Origin: Clostridiales bacterium UBA7285
Lineage (GTDB): Bacteria; Bacillota; Clostridia; Peptostreptococcales; Anaerovoracaceae
Direction of reading: 5' to 3'
DNA length: 44,496 nt
Assembly (NCBI GenBank): GCA_002472145.1
Contig: DKRJ01000030.1
Coordinates: 1-44,496 of the forward strand
Part shown: in pieces, positions 34,856 through 42,494 of the stretch
How the letters are laid out: every line of letters begins with the position of its first letter
Position numbering within the stretch: position 1 is the stretch's first letter
Notes under the pieces: model-generated
What the model was told of the DNA's origin: nothing
Seen by the model: the letters and a program-made list of their open reading frames with translations, nothing else
Databases searched by the model: none
Made by a program: the position numbers and the translations under genes

Positions 34856-35990
34856 TCTCCCTGTAGCTTCCGAAATATTCGAGGTTCGGGCTCATCTCGT
34901 TCAGCTGCTTCAGCATCCTGATGAACTCGTCCGAATATACCGACTCCGCGATGTCAAAATAAAACATGAACTCAAAATCCCTCGACGGCAGAGGCCTTGA
35001 CTCGAGTTTCTCGAGATTTATCCCTAGCGCGTTGAATCTGGACAAAACGTTATACAGCGACCCCGGCTTATGCTCCAGCGTCATCATCAGGCTTGTTTTG
35101 TCGGCCCCCGGATATATCCTGAGGTCTTTAGTTATGCAGATGAACCTGGTGTAGTTGTTGTCCGAGTCCTGGATGCCGCTCTCCAGGCATTCGAGTCCGT
35201 ACAGTTTGCCGCATTCCGCGGAACAGATCGCCGCCACGTCATTTCTTCCGGAAGAAGCGACGGTTTTAGCGGCTTCGGCGGTATTCTCGCATCCGGTTAT
35301 CTTTGCCATCGGGAAGCGTTTCAGATATTCCTCGCACTGCGAAAGAGCCTGCGGGTGCGACACGATCTCCCTGATGTCCGTCGTTCTGGTGCCCGGAAGC
35401 GCCAGCAGGCAGTGGTTTATCTTAAGCTTCGCTCTGCGCGCTATGTGGAAGTTGTATTCCATCATCAGATCGTAGACCTGGTTTACGGAGCCCGCCGTGC
35501 TGTTTTCGACAGGGAGCACGCCGAACTCGCAGAGCCCGTTTTCTATCGCCGAAAACACCCCGCGGAAGTTCTTCGTGTACATGATCTTCGGGCGTTTGAA
35601 CAGTTTATCGCACGCCTCCTGAGCAAAAGCGCCCAGAGTCCCCTGGCAGGCCACGTTCGGAGCGTCCGGGAAGTCCTCCGGCGTGTCTGCGAGCGCATCG
35701 CGAACTTCTCTGACGAGTTCGGACTCGCCGCCCGCGATCCCGTACTGATGGTCTTTGCTCATCTCAAAAATGCTGCGGAACAGGATCCTGTTATATCCCG
35801 CCAGGTCGGGCGAACTTTTCTCGGATATCTCGTCCAGGTGCTCGCGTTCGCGCCGCGCGTCCTCTATCGGCAGGCCGTGCTCTTTCTTATATTCCGCTAT
35901 GTCCTCTGCGGCGCGCATCCTCTTTTCAAGAAGTTCCACGAGTTTGCCGTCGATAACGTTTATCTCTTTTCTGCTTTCGTCAATCGTCAT
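34851..35990 (-). CDS. pheA: Bifunctional chorismate mutase / prephenate dehydratase
   Basis: Converts chorismate to prephenate and then to phenylpyruvate, the Phe branch. The 379-residue product starts with an AroQ-type chorismate mutase helix bundle (about residues 1-85, IDGKLVELLEKRM and EDARREREHLDEI). A prephenate dehydratase domain follows (about 105-285, GAFAQEAC, VLPVENSTAGSVNQVYDLM, NYTRFICI), then an ACT domain (about 295-375, EHKPGSLYNVLSRF and LESRPLPSRDFEFMFYFD). The ACT domain suggests feedback inhibition by Phe. Its ATG overlaps the last codons of aroC by 11 bp. Confidence 0.97.
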   Translation of the reverse strand: MTIDESRKEINVIDGKLVELLEKRMRAAEDIAEYKKEHGLPIEDARREREHLDEISEKSSPDLAGYNRILFRSIFEMSKDHQYGIAGGESELVREVRDALADTPEDFPDAPNVACQGTLGAFAQEACDKLFKRPKIMYTKNFRGVFSAIENGLCEFGVLPVENSTAGSVNQVYDLMMEYNFHIARRAKLKINHCLLALPGTRTTDIREIVSHPQALSQCEEYLKRFPMAKITGCENTAEAAKTVASSGRNDVAAICSAECGKLYGLECLESGIQDSDNNYTRFICITKDLRIYPGADKTSLMMTLEHKPGSLYNVLSRFNALGINLEKLESRPLPSRDFEFMFYFDIAESVYSDEFIRMLKQLNEMSPNLEYFGSYREI

Positions 35991-36981
35991 CTTTCCACCC
36001 CGCCATATCGAGTATCGCCAGTGCCGCCGCCGACTCCACGCAAGGCTGCGCCCTCAGCACTATGCACGGGTCGTGGCGCCCTTTGACGGTCATCGTCACA
36101 TTTTCCCGTTTCGAGTAGCTTATGCTCCTCTGTTCTTTGGCGATCGACGGCGTAGGTTTTAACGCGACCGTAAAGACCACGTCCATCCCGTCGGTTATGC
36201 CTCCGAGGATCCCTCCGCAGTTGTTCGTCAAAGTCACGACTTTACCGTTTTCATCGTACGCAAAGGCGTCGTTGTTCTCGCTTCCTCTCATAGCCGCCGA
36301 GGCGAAACCCGCGCCGAACTCTATCCCTTTGACGGCTGGTATGGCAAAGACCAGTTCCGCTATCCTGCCTTCCGCGCCTTCGAAGAGAGGCCCTCCGAGC
36401 CCGCACGGGACACCGCCGGCCTTGCATCTAACGAGCCCTCCGACAGAGTCGCCGTCCGCCTTTGCCGCCTCGACGGTCTCCGCGAACCTGTCGGTCCGCC
36501 CGCCGATCGCGACGATCTCGGAAGTAACGGTTATGCCTCTTTTTTCAAGGATCTGCAGCGCTATGCCCCCCGCGGCGCAGAGCGGAGCCGTCATCCTGCC
36601 GGAGAAACTTCCTCCTCCGCGATAGTCCTCGCAGCCGCCGTATTTCACGTGCGCAGTGTAGTCGGCGTGTCCGGGCCGCGGCACGTCCTTTATCTGATCG
36701 TAGTCCCCCGATCTGGTGTCTGTGTTCCTGATCATCGCGGTGACAGGACCCCCGCACGTCACTCCGTCCTTTAAGCCGGAGACGAACTCCGGTATGTCGG
36801 CCTCGCGCCTGGACGTGGTCAGAGCGCTCCTCCCAGGGGCGCGTCTGTCTAGAAAAGCCTGAAGTTTATCGAAGTCGATCGCGATCCCCGCGGGCATGCC
36901 GGAAAGCGTCATCCCGATCGCGTCGGAATGTGACTGTCCGAATATCTGTAGTTTAATGTTCTCTCCGCAGAATATCGACAT
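35980..36981 (-). CDS. aroC: Chorismate synthase
   Basis: Removes phosphate from 5-enolpyruvylshikimate 3-phosphate to give chorismate, using reduced FMN. The 333-residue product has the active-site His in FGQSHSDAIG, RRAPGRSALTTSRREAD, RPGHADYTAHVKYG, SGRMTA and the second His in KGRHDPC. The usual GESHG is GQSHS here; the catalytic His is kept. A normal length. It follows aroA by three bases and overlaps pheA. Confidence 0.97.
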   Translation of the reverse strand: MSIFCGENIKLQIFGQSHSDAIGMTLSGMPAGIAIDFDKLQAFLDRRAPGRSALTTSRREADIPEFVSGLKDGVTCGGPVTAMIRNTDTRSGDYDQIKDVPRPGHADYTAHVKYGGCEDYRGGGSFSGRMTAPLCAAGGIALQILEKRGITVTSEIVAIGGRTDRFAETVEAAKADGDSVGGLVRCKAGGVPCGLGGPLFEGAEGRIAELVFAIPAVKGIEFGAGFASAAMRGSENNDAFAYDENGKVVTLTNNCGGILGGITDGMDVVFTVALKPTPSIAKEQRSISYSKRENVTMTVKGRHDPCIVLRAQPCVESAAALAILDMAGWKDDD

Positions 36982-36984
36982 GAT

Positions 36985-38238
36985 TCACCTCTCAGCATCC
37001 GTATCGAGAAGCGCGTCCGGATACGTCTCGTAGAAGCGCTCGAAAAACGCCGGATACGATTTCCGGACTGCATCCGCATGAGTCAGTATTACTTTGTTAT
37101 TGCACACGAGGGACGCGCAGGCGCACATCATCGCGATCCTGTGGTCGCCGAAACTGTCAGCGTGCCCGCCTTGGAGGCTTTTTTTGCCGCAAATCTCCAG
37201 ACTGTCGGGAGTATCGACTACATCCGCACCGAGATCGTTCAGAGCCGTCGATACGGCGCCGAGTCTGTCGCTTTCCTTCAGCCTCAGGCGATGCGCTCCC
37301 TCGATTTTCCCTGTCCCTTCAGCCACGGACATCGCGAGGGCCAGCGCAGGCACCAGATCCGGCGTAGATTCAACGCGTACCGAAATGTTGTAAAGCTTTG
37401 ACGGATATGCGTTTACAAAAGTGTCGCCCTTCTCTATTTCTGCGCCCATCAGGCGTAAAATATCGACTATCGCCTTATCGCCCTGCAGGGAGTCGTGCGA
37501 CAGGCATTTCACCCTGACCGGCTCCTTGCCGATGACTCCGGCGACGATCCAGAAAGCCGCTCCGGACCAGTCGCCCTCGACTGAATATTCGGAAGGTGCC
37601 TTGTAGCGGATCGGTCCGTCTATGACGTACGAAAGGCCTCCGCCCTTTCCGGAAGTATCCGCCTTCCGGCCTATAGAGACGCCGTAATCGGCGAGCACCG
37701 CGAGGGTCATGTCTATATATCCGGACGATTCTATCGGCTCTGTCACGTGGATCTCGCTGTACCCGTCAAGCAGCGGCAGCGCCATGAGCAGGCCGCTTAT
37801 GAACTGCGAAGAAACATTGCCGGGGAGATAGTAATCGCCCGGTGTCAGTCTGCCCGATACCGTTAATTCGGAAGTGCCCTCACCCGATATGCTCATCCCT
37901 TTCTTTTTCAGTTCTGACGCCAAAGGCGAGATCGGCCGCTCCGGAAGTCTGCCTTCTTCCAAAAAGACGGCGCTGCATCCGAGCGCTCCCGCCACCGGCA
38001 GAAGGAATCTCAGCGTCGACCCGCTCTCGCGCACGTTCAGCTTTGCCGGACGATGCTCTGCGCATGCGTCCCGAAGTTCCCTGACGCAGGATATCGTCGC
38101 GTCGATGTCGTCTGATTTTTCGCCGCACACTATCCTAGTGCCGCCGGGCGGGACAGTTCCGCAAAGACGGGCGAGCGCCTCGCAGATATACGCTCTGTGC
38201 GCAAATGATTTTGACGGTATATTATCGATCTCTTTCAT
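36985..38238 (-). CDS. aroA: 3-phosphoshikimate 1-carboxyvinyltransferase (EPSP synthase)
   Basis: Joins shikimate 3-phosphate and phosphoenolpyruvate. The 417-residue product begins almost directly at the substrate-binding PSKSFAHRAYI, so the first strand found in most EPSP synthases is shortened by about 15 residues. Other motifs are NVRESGSTLRFLLP, GNVSSQFISGLL, EGDWSGAAFW, KESDRLGAVS and GDHRIAMMCACA, ending with KSYPAFF. The start at 38238 has AGGGA upstream. The frame is open to 38373, but the extra 45 residues are Arg-rich and unlike the family. 83 bp separate it from aroB. Confidence 0.95.
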   Translation of the reverse strand: MKEIDNIPSKSFAHRAYICEALARLCGTVPPGGTRIVCGEKSDDIDATISCVRELRDACAEHRPAKLNVRESGSTLRFLLPVAGALGCSAVFLEEGRLPERPISPLASELKKKGMSISGEGTSELTVSGRLTPGDYYLPGNVSSQFISGLLMALPLLDGYSEIHVTEPIESSGYIDMTLAVLADYGVSIGRKADTSGKGGGLSYVIDGPIRYKAPSEYSVEGDWSGAAFWIVAGVIGKEPVRVKCLSHDSLQGDKAIVDILRLMGAEIEKGDTFVNAYPSKLYNISVRVESTPDLVPALALAMSVAEGTGKIEGAHRLRLKESDRLGAVSTALNDLGADVVDTPDSLEICGKKSLQGGHADSFGDHRIAMMCACASLVCNNKVILTHADAVRKSYPAFFERFYETYPDALLDTDAER

Positions 38239-38321
38239 TATAAATCCCTGCTTTTCAAGGTCTCTCGGTTTTCGGCGCACGCGGCGCCGCGGCGTTTCGC
38301 ACACGCGGCCTCTCGATTCTT

Positions 38322-39314
38322 CTATGCCAGCAGCCACTCCAGTTCGTCCATAGTGAGCGTGACCGTACGGCATGACCCTATCCGCTCAGGAACTATCAGG
38401 TCTATGGAATCGCCCTTACGCTTTTTGTCGGCTTTGACCGCCTCAAATATCATATCATTTCCGTATGGTATCTCAAGATCGAATCCGCATCCGTCGAGCA
38501 CGGCATTCAGCCTCTGCGGCACGTATCCGCTGCACCAGCCCTCGCGCGCAGCTATCTCCGAGATCCTCATCATTCCCATCGCAACGCAGTCACCGTGCGA
38601 AAGAGAAAATCCGCTCAGCGTTTCCACGGCGTGCCCTATCGTGTGGCCGAAGTTGAGCATCCGACGCTCTCCGCGGTCGTACAGGTCGCGGGACACGATG
38701 TCTTCCTTGATCGCGACGCAGCGCTTCACTATTTCGTCGAGGTTGGCGCGCACATTCCCCAGATCCGAGGCGAGATCCAGTATCTCAGGATCTCTGATCA
38801 CCCCGTATTTGATGACTTCGGCCGTGCCGTTCCTGAATTCTTTCTCCGGGAGCGTGTCGAGGAGGGTGATGTCGCGATATATGAGTTCGGGCTCGTGGAA
38901 AGCGCCGGCCATGTTTTTGCCCTCTTTCAGGTCGATCCCCGTCTTGCCGCCGATCGATGAATCGACCAGCGCCAGCAGCGTCGTCGGCACTTCGATGAGT
39001 CTGATCCCGCGCATATAGGTCGCGGCGACAAAACCCGCCAGATCTCCGGTCATTCCCCCGCCGAGGGCGACGATCCCGTCCGATCTCATCAGGCCGTGCT
39101 CCGCAGTTTTTTCCAGCAGTGCCAGATACGTGCCGCCGTTTTTCGACGACTCTCCCGCGGGGAGGGTCACGCATACGGTGTCAAAGCCGCTTTTCTCCAG
39201 AGAGGCGATGCATTTGCCCGCGTAAAGGCCGGCGACATTCGAGTCGCAGATCACCTCCAGCCGCCCTCCGTTCTGGATTCCTGAAACAGCGCTACCGAGT
39301 CCTTCCAGCTGCAT
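38322..39314 (-). CDS. aroB: 3-dehydroquinate synthase
   Basis: Second shikimate step: cyclises DAHP to 3-dehydroquinate with NAD and a divalent metal. The 330-residue product has LPAGESSKNGGTYL, ALGGGMTGDLAGFVAATY, VPTTLLALVDSSIGGKTGID, the Lys/Glu-rich GTAEVIKYG and the metal ligands in NFGHTIGHAVE and SHGDCVAMG. It is slightly shorter than usual (about 350) because the N-terminal strand is trimmed. The start at 39314 has AAGGAG seven bases upstream and overlaps the end of tyrA by 23 bp. Confidence 0.96.
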   Translation of the reverse strand: MQLEGLGSAVSGIQNGGRLEVICDSNVAGLYAGKCIASLEKSGFDTVCVTLPAGESSKNGGTYLALLEKTAEHGLMRSDGIVALGGGMTGDLAGFVAATYMRGIRLIEVPTTLLALVDSSIGGKTGIDLKEGKNMAGAFHEPELIYRDITLLDTLPEKEFRNGTAEVIKYGVIRDPEILDLASDLGNVRANLDEIVKRCVAIKEDIVSRDLYDRGERRMLNFGHTIGHAVETLSGFSLSHGDCVAMGMMRISEIAAREGWCSGYVPQRLNAVLDGCGFDLEIPYGNDMIFEAVKADKKRKGDSIDLIVPERIGSCRTVTLTMDELEWLLA

Positions 39315-40260
39315 CTTCGATCTCCTTCTTTCTGCGTTTTCCTTCGGCCAGAAGAGCGGAAAGGCCTGCGGCGTCGTCGTTCTCCAGCGCAGCGCGGTAC
39401 CTTTCGAGTTCCCCAATGAATCCGTCAAGTTCTGCCTTCAGGTAATCCCTGTTCTCCAGGAAAAGCTCGGTCCACATGTCCTCGTCGAGGTGCGCCACGC
39501 GCGTCATGTCCCTGAACGCTCCGCCCGAAACGGCGGCGTATTCCGTCTTTTTAGCAACGTCGCTCTTCATGTACGCGTTGGATATCAGGTGAGCCATCTG
39601 GGATGTGTACGCTATCACCAGGTCGTGCTCGTCCGGCGTCATCACCATGAAACGCGCGAATCCGGCCGCCTGAAGAATTTTTTTGATGCGCGATAGAAGG
39701 AAAATGTCGTTGAGGTTTCCCGGGACGATGGCAAACAGTGCGCCGTCGAACAGGTCTGTCCTGCTGTTTTTGAATCCGCCGGTCTGCTTGCCCGCCATCG
39801 GGTGTCCGCCGACAAAGGTGAACCCGTATTCGTCCGCGAGCCTGAAGCCCGTCTCGCATACTTTGCGCTTGACCCCGCAACAGTCGATGACCGTCTTAAG
39901 GCTGGTCCTGGCGCGTATGTTCCCGTCCGCGCCGCATTCGGCGCAAGATCCTCCTGTCCCGCCGCCCGCCGGGCGCGAATGCGCCTTCAGCCATTCCACT
40001 GTCTTTTCCGGCGTGATCGCCAGGAACAGGACGTCGCATTCGGAGATGTTTTCCTCCGTGAGTTCTCCGTCGACCGCTCCCGCCAGAACGGTGAAATCCA
40101 TCGTTATTTTATCCGTATCCGTGCCGTATACCGTGCATCCCGCGCGCTTATACGCCCTCGCGAGAGAACCGCCGATCAGCCCGAGGCCTACGACGCCAAC
40201 GGTCATACCGATATCCTTTCCGGAAGCGGCCGGCGATGCCTGCGCGCCTGAAGTTGTCAT
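39292..40260 (-). CDS. tyrA: Prephenate dehydrogenase
   Basis: Oxidative decarboxylation of prephenate to 4-hydroxyphenylpyruvate, the Tyr branch. The 322-residue product has the NAD fold GVVGLGLIGGSLARA, VGGHPMAGKQTGG (the catalytic His) and the helical dimer domain with TPDEHDLVIAYTSQMAHLI. There is no ACT domain. A Gly/Cys-rich insert (HSRPAGGGTGGSCAECG) sits around residues 93-115, where other enzymes have a short loop. The ATG at 40260 overlaps the aroF stop as ATGA with GGGAGG upstream. ATG 40206 also has a good site and gives a more usual N-terminus. Confidence 0.95.
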   Translation of the reverse strand: MTTSGAQASPAASGKDIGMTVGVVGLGLIGGSLARAYKRAGCTVYGTDTDKITMDFTVLAGAVDGELTEENISECDVLFLAITPEKTVEWLKAHSRPAGGGTGGSCAECGADGNIRARTSLKTVIDCCGVKRKVCETGFRLADEYGFTFVGGHPMAGKQTGGFKNSRTDLFDGALFAIVPGNLNDIFLLSRIKKILQAAGFARFMVMTPDEHDLVIAYTSQMAHLISNAYMKSDVAKKTEYAAVSGGAFRDMTRVAHLDEDMWTELFLENRDYLKAELDGFIGELERYRAALENDDAAGLSALLAEGKRRKKEIEDAAGRTR

Positions 40261-41258
40261 TTTACCGCCTCCCGGACTTTGTTGATCTTTACCATCAGTT
40301 CGTCGAACTGATCGGGCGTGAGGGACTGAGCGCCGTCGCTGAGCGCGTGAGGCGGATCGTTATGGACCTCTATCATCAGGCCGTCAGCTCCGCACGCCGC
40401 CGCGGCAAGCGACATAGGCGGGACCATTTCCGCCATGCCTGTCGAGTGGCTCGGGTCGACTATGACCGGAAGATGCGTCATCTCGTGGAGTGCGCAGACA
40501 GCCGATATGTCCAGAGTGTTCCTCGTGTAGTGTTCGAACGTTCTGATACCACGCTCGCACAGGATTATGTTCTCGTTTCCGCCGCACATGATGTATTCCG
40601 CGCTCATCAAAAGTTCCTCCAGCGTGTTCGCGAGTCCGCGCTTCAGGAGGATCGGCTTTCTGGTCCTGCCGAGAGCCTTCAGCAGTTCGAAGTTCTGCAT
40701 GTTTCTCGCGCCGACCTGTATCACGTCGACGTCCTCGAAGAGTTCCAGATGATTTTCGTTCATTATCTCTGAAACGATCGGCAGCCCCGTCGCTTTCTTT
40801 GCTTTGACGAGCAGTTCGATGCCTTCCGCGCGCATGCCCTGGAAAGAGTAAGGCGACGTCCTCGGCTTGAATGCTCCGCCACGCAGCATATCCGCGCCGG
40901 CTGCCTTAACGCGCCTTGCGACCTCGATTATCTGCTCCTCGGATTCCACCGAGCACGGGCCCGCTATGACGGCAAAATTCCCGCCGCCGACTTTCACGCC
41001 GCCCACCTCGACGATCGTGTCCTTAGGGTGGAACTTCCTGTTTGCCTTTTTATACGGCTCGCTTATACGCTTGACGTCGTCTACGATGTCGAGCATCTTC
41101 AGCATATCGATATCGATCGCGCTGACGTCGCCGATGAGCCCGATGATCGTCTTATACTCGCCCTGCGAGACGTTGACGCCGAGCCCCTGCTCCTTGAACC
41201 ATTCTGTCAGCCTGTCGATCTGTTCCTGACTCGTTCCTTCTTTTAGTACTGTGATCAT
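40257..41258 (-). CDS. aroF: 3-deoxy-7-phosphoheptulonate (DAHP) synthase
   Basis: First committed step: condenses phosphoenolpyruvate and erythrose 4-phosphate. The 333-residue product is of the type I-beta form. A ferredoxin-like regulatory domain covers about residues 1-70, and the TIM-barrel follows with AGPCSVES, GGAFKPRTSPYSFQG, KRGLANTLEE and the metal ligands in DPSHSTG and EVHNDP. The N-terminal domain resembles that of Thermotoga DAHP synthase, where Tyr and Phe inhibit the enzyme. GGGAGG precedes the ATG. It is the first structural gene of the operon, after an attenuated leader. Confidence 0.97.
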   Translation of the reverse strand: MITVLKEGTSQEQIDRLTEWFKEQGLGVNVSQGEYKTIIGLIGDVSAIDIDMLKMLDIVDDVKRISEPYKKANRKFHPKDTIVEVGGVKVGGGNFAVIAGPCSVESEEQIIEVARRVKAAGADMLRGGAFKPRTSPYSFQGMRAEGIELLVKAKKATGLPIVSEIMNENHLELFEDVDVIQVGARNMQNFELLKALGRTRKPILLKRGLANTLEELLMSAEYIMCGGNENIILCERGIRTFEHYTRNTLDISAVCALHEMTHLPVIVDPSHSTGMAEMVPPMSLAAAACGADGLMIEVHNDPPHALSDGAQSLTPDQFDELMVKINKVREAVK

Positions 41259-41356
41259 TTTTTCCTCCCGCCGCTGTCGTCAAAGGCGGCCGATGATACC
41301 GCCGCCGTTCCCGCGGCCCGGAACTAGCGCCGCACGTTCATTCTGCGGCCGTAAAC

Positions 41357-41388
41357 AAAAGACTCCGCTGCACGAATGCTGCGAAGTC
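41357..41388 (-). terminator. Attenuator terminator in the aromatic operon leader
   Basis: On the minus strand GACTTCGC-A-GCA, loop TTCG, TGC-A-GCGGAGTC forms an 8-bp stem (one G-U), an A-A mismatch and a 3-bp stem capped by UUCG. TTTTGTTT follows. It lies about 100 bp before the aroF ATG. Confidence 0.9.
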
Positions 41389-41436
41389 CTGATAATTGCG
41401 GGAATTAATTAAGATACCTGAAAACCGTGCAGCAAA
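41367..41436 (-). promoter_or_regulatory. Antiterminator segments 2 and 3
   Basis: The bases directly after the leader stop codon (41436-41425, TTTGCTGCACGG) can pair with TCGTGCAGCGGA inside the terminator (41375-41364). That is 12 bp with three G-U pairs and would prevent the terminator. A GCAGCA just before the Tyr codons, and CAGCAGA after the Phe codons, can instead pair with TGCTGC or TTTGCTG in segment 2. Confidence 0.8.
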
Positions 41437-41511
41437 CTATACCTTTTCTGCTGTAAAGAAAAAGCTGCGGTAATAGTAATATGCTGCTGTAAAGACGGTC
41501 GAGGTCATCAT
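41437..41511 (-). CDS. Leader peptide of the aromatic operon (Tyr4-Phe3 attenuator)
   Basis: A 24-residue peptide, MMTSTVFTAAYYYYRSFFF followed by TAEKV, ending in TAG. It has four consecutive Tyr codons (41481-41470) and three consecutive Phe codons (41463-41455), plus one earlier Phe. A GGGA site lies seven bases before the ATG. The promoter lies about 30 bp upstream and a terminator with an alternative structure 50 bp downstream. This is the layout of E. coli leader peptides such as that of pheA. Translation itself would be the sensor: a ribosome short of Tyr-tRNA or Phe-tRNA stalls here, leaving segment 2 free to form the antiterminator. The peptide has no expected function of its own. 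Confidence 0.88.
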   Translation of the reverse strand: MMTSTVFTAAYYYYRSFFFTAEKV

Positions 41512-41540
41512 AATAATTTCCCATACACCTTTCGAGAAGT

Positions 41541-41569
41541 ATGCTATCACACAAATCAGTGATTTTCAA
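41541..41569 (-). promoter_or_regulatory. Promoter of the aromatic amino-acid operon
   Basis: On the minus strand TTGAAA (41569-41564) and TAGCAT (41546-41541) are 17 bp apart, with TGA giving an extended -10. Transcription would start near 41534, about 23 bases before the leader peptide. Confidence 0.75.
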
Positions 41570-41720
41570 GAAGAAACTGCAAGAATTCGTAATTTTTTTG
41601 TTTAATTCCGATAAAATATTTCGCATTAAAGCGTACCTCTTCAGTAATGCTGTGCGGATCGTTCGTGTTTTACTTATCTGCCATAACACTCCGCTTCTGC
41701 CGCACCTGCACATACAAAGT

Positions 41721-42494
41721 CTAAAGATAGCGCTCGAAATCCACGAAGATCCTGTTCTTGCGCGAGTGTCCGGAGGCCGAAACGACAGCCACCTTACCGC
41801 GTCCGCGCAGAACTATTTTGTCGCCTTCCTCTACGACGGCATCCGTCTTGCAGCATTCGGCGGAATTGACAAATACGATCCCGGCTCTCACGGCTTCCTG
41901 CGCTTTTGCGCGCGAGAGCGAAAACGCCGACGACACGATGCTGTCGAGTCTCATGGACGCGACTGTGTCGGAAAACTCCTCGCGCCTCTGCTCCGGGACT
42001 ATCAGTTCCCCGAGCGGGACCTCTTCGCACGTGAGCCTGACGTTGGCGGCTTTAGCGTATCCGGTGAGCAGGAAAGGCACTATGCTTTTCATCACGATCA
42101 TATCAGCTCCGCCCTCGCGGACCATGATGTCGCCCGTCAGGCTCCTGTCTATGCCCAGCGACATCAGCGAGCCCAGATAATCTCCGTGCCTGAGTTCGCG
42201 CTGAGAGGATCCGGCTGTGACGCGTATCACGGATAACTCCTCCGTGGCGGCATCATCAAGTTCAACTGAATACGGCGGCAGCAGGAACAAGACCGTCCTT
42301 TCGGCGTCGACGTAGCCACCGGAGAATACTTTAGCGACGTCCGGCGCAAGTGGTTCCCTTATCACTTCCTCGGCGAGCCTGCGCTCGTGAGGGTCCAGGA
42401 ATCCCGTCGTCTGAACGGTGTATTTTTCGTCCGCCTGCCTTATTTTGTCGGCTACCTGCGCTTTGAAATATTCGTCCTGGTCACGCCTGATCAT
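41721..42494 (-). CDS. ylmH: YlmH-like S4-domain RNA-binding protein
   Basis: A 257-residue protein of the YlmH family, which binds ribosomes or rRNA and in Bacillus has been linked to division genes and ribosome quality control. The first two thirds form the YlmH N-terminal domain (TGFLDPHERRLAEEV, HGDYLGSLMSLGIDR, GDI). The C-terminal S4 domain spans about residues 180-240 (RLDSIVSSAFSLSRAKAQEAVRAG, VFVNS). The ATG overlaps the stop of the upstream regulator as ATGA. The usual ylmE-ylmF-ylmG neighbours are missing, so it has been separated from the division cluster. Confidence 0.93.
   Translation of the reverse strand: MIRRDQDEYFKAQVADKIRQADEKYTVQTTGFLDPHERRLAEEVIREPLAPDVAKVFSGGYVDAERTVLFLLPPYSVELDDAATEELSVIRVTAGSSQRELRHGDYLGSLMSLGIDRSLTGDIMVREGGADMIVMKSIVPFLLTGYAKAANVRLTCEEVPLGELIVPEQRREEFSDTVASMRLDSIVSSAFSLSRAKAQEAVRAGIVFVNSAECCKTDAVVEEGDKIVLRGRGKVAVVSASGHSRKNRIFVDFERYL

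Noticed and set aside
41427..41533. Alternative leader frame starting MGNYYDDLDRLY
   Set aside because: It overlaps the Tyr4-Phe3 frame and extends past its stop into segment 2 and beyond. Its ribosome-binding site is only three bases from the ATG and its Tyr codons are scattered.
41259..41534. T-box riboswitch before aroF
   Set aside because: No AGGGTGGNACCGCG core is present, and the leader is too short for the usual stem I.
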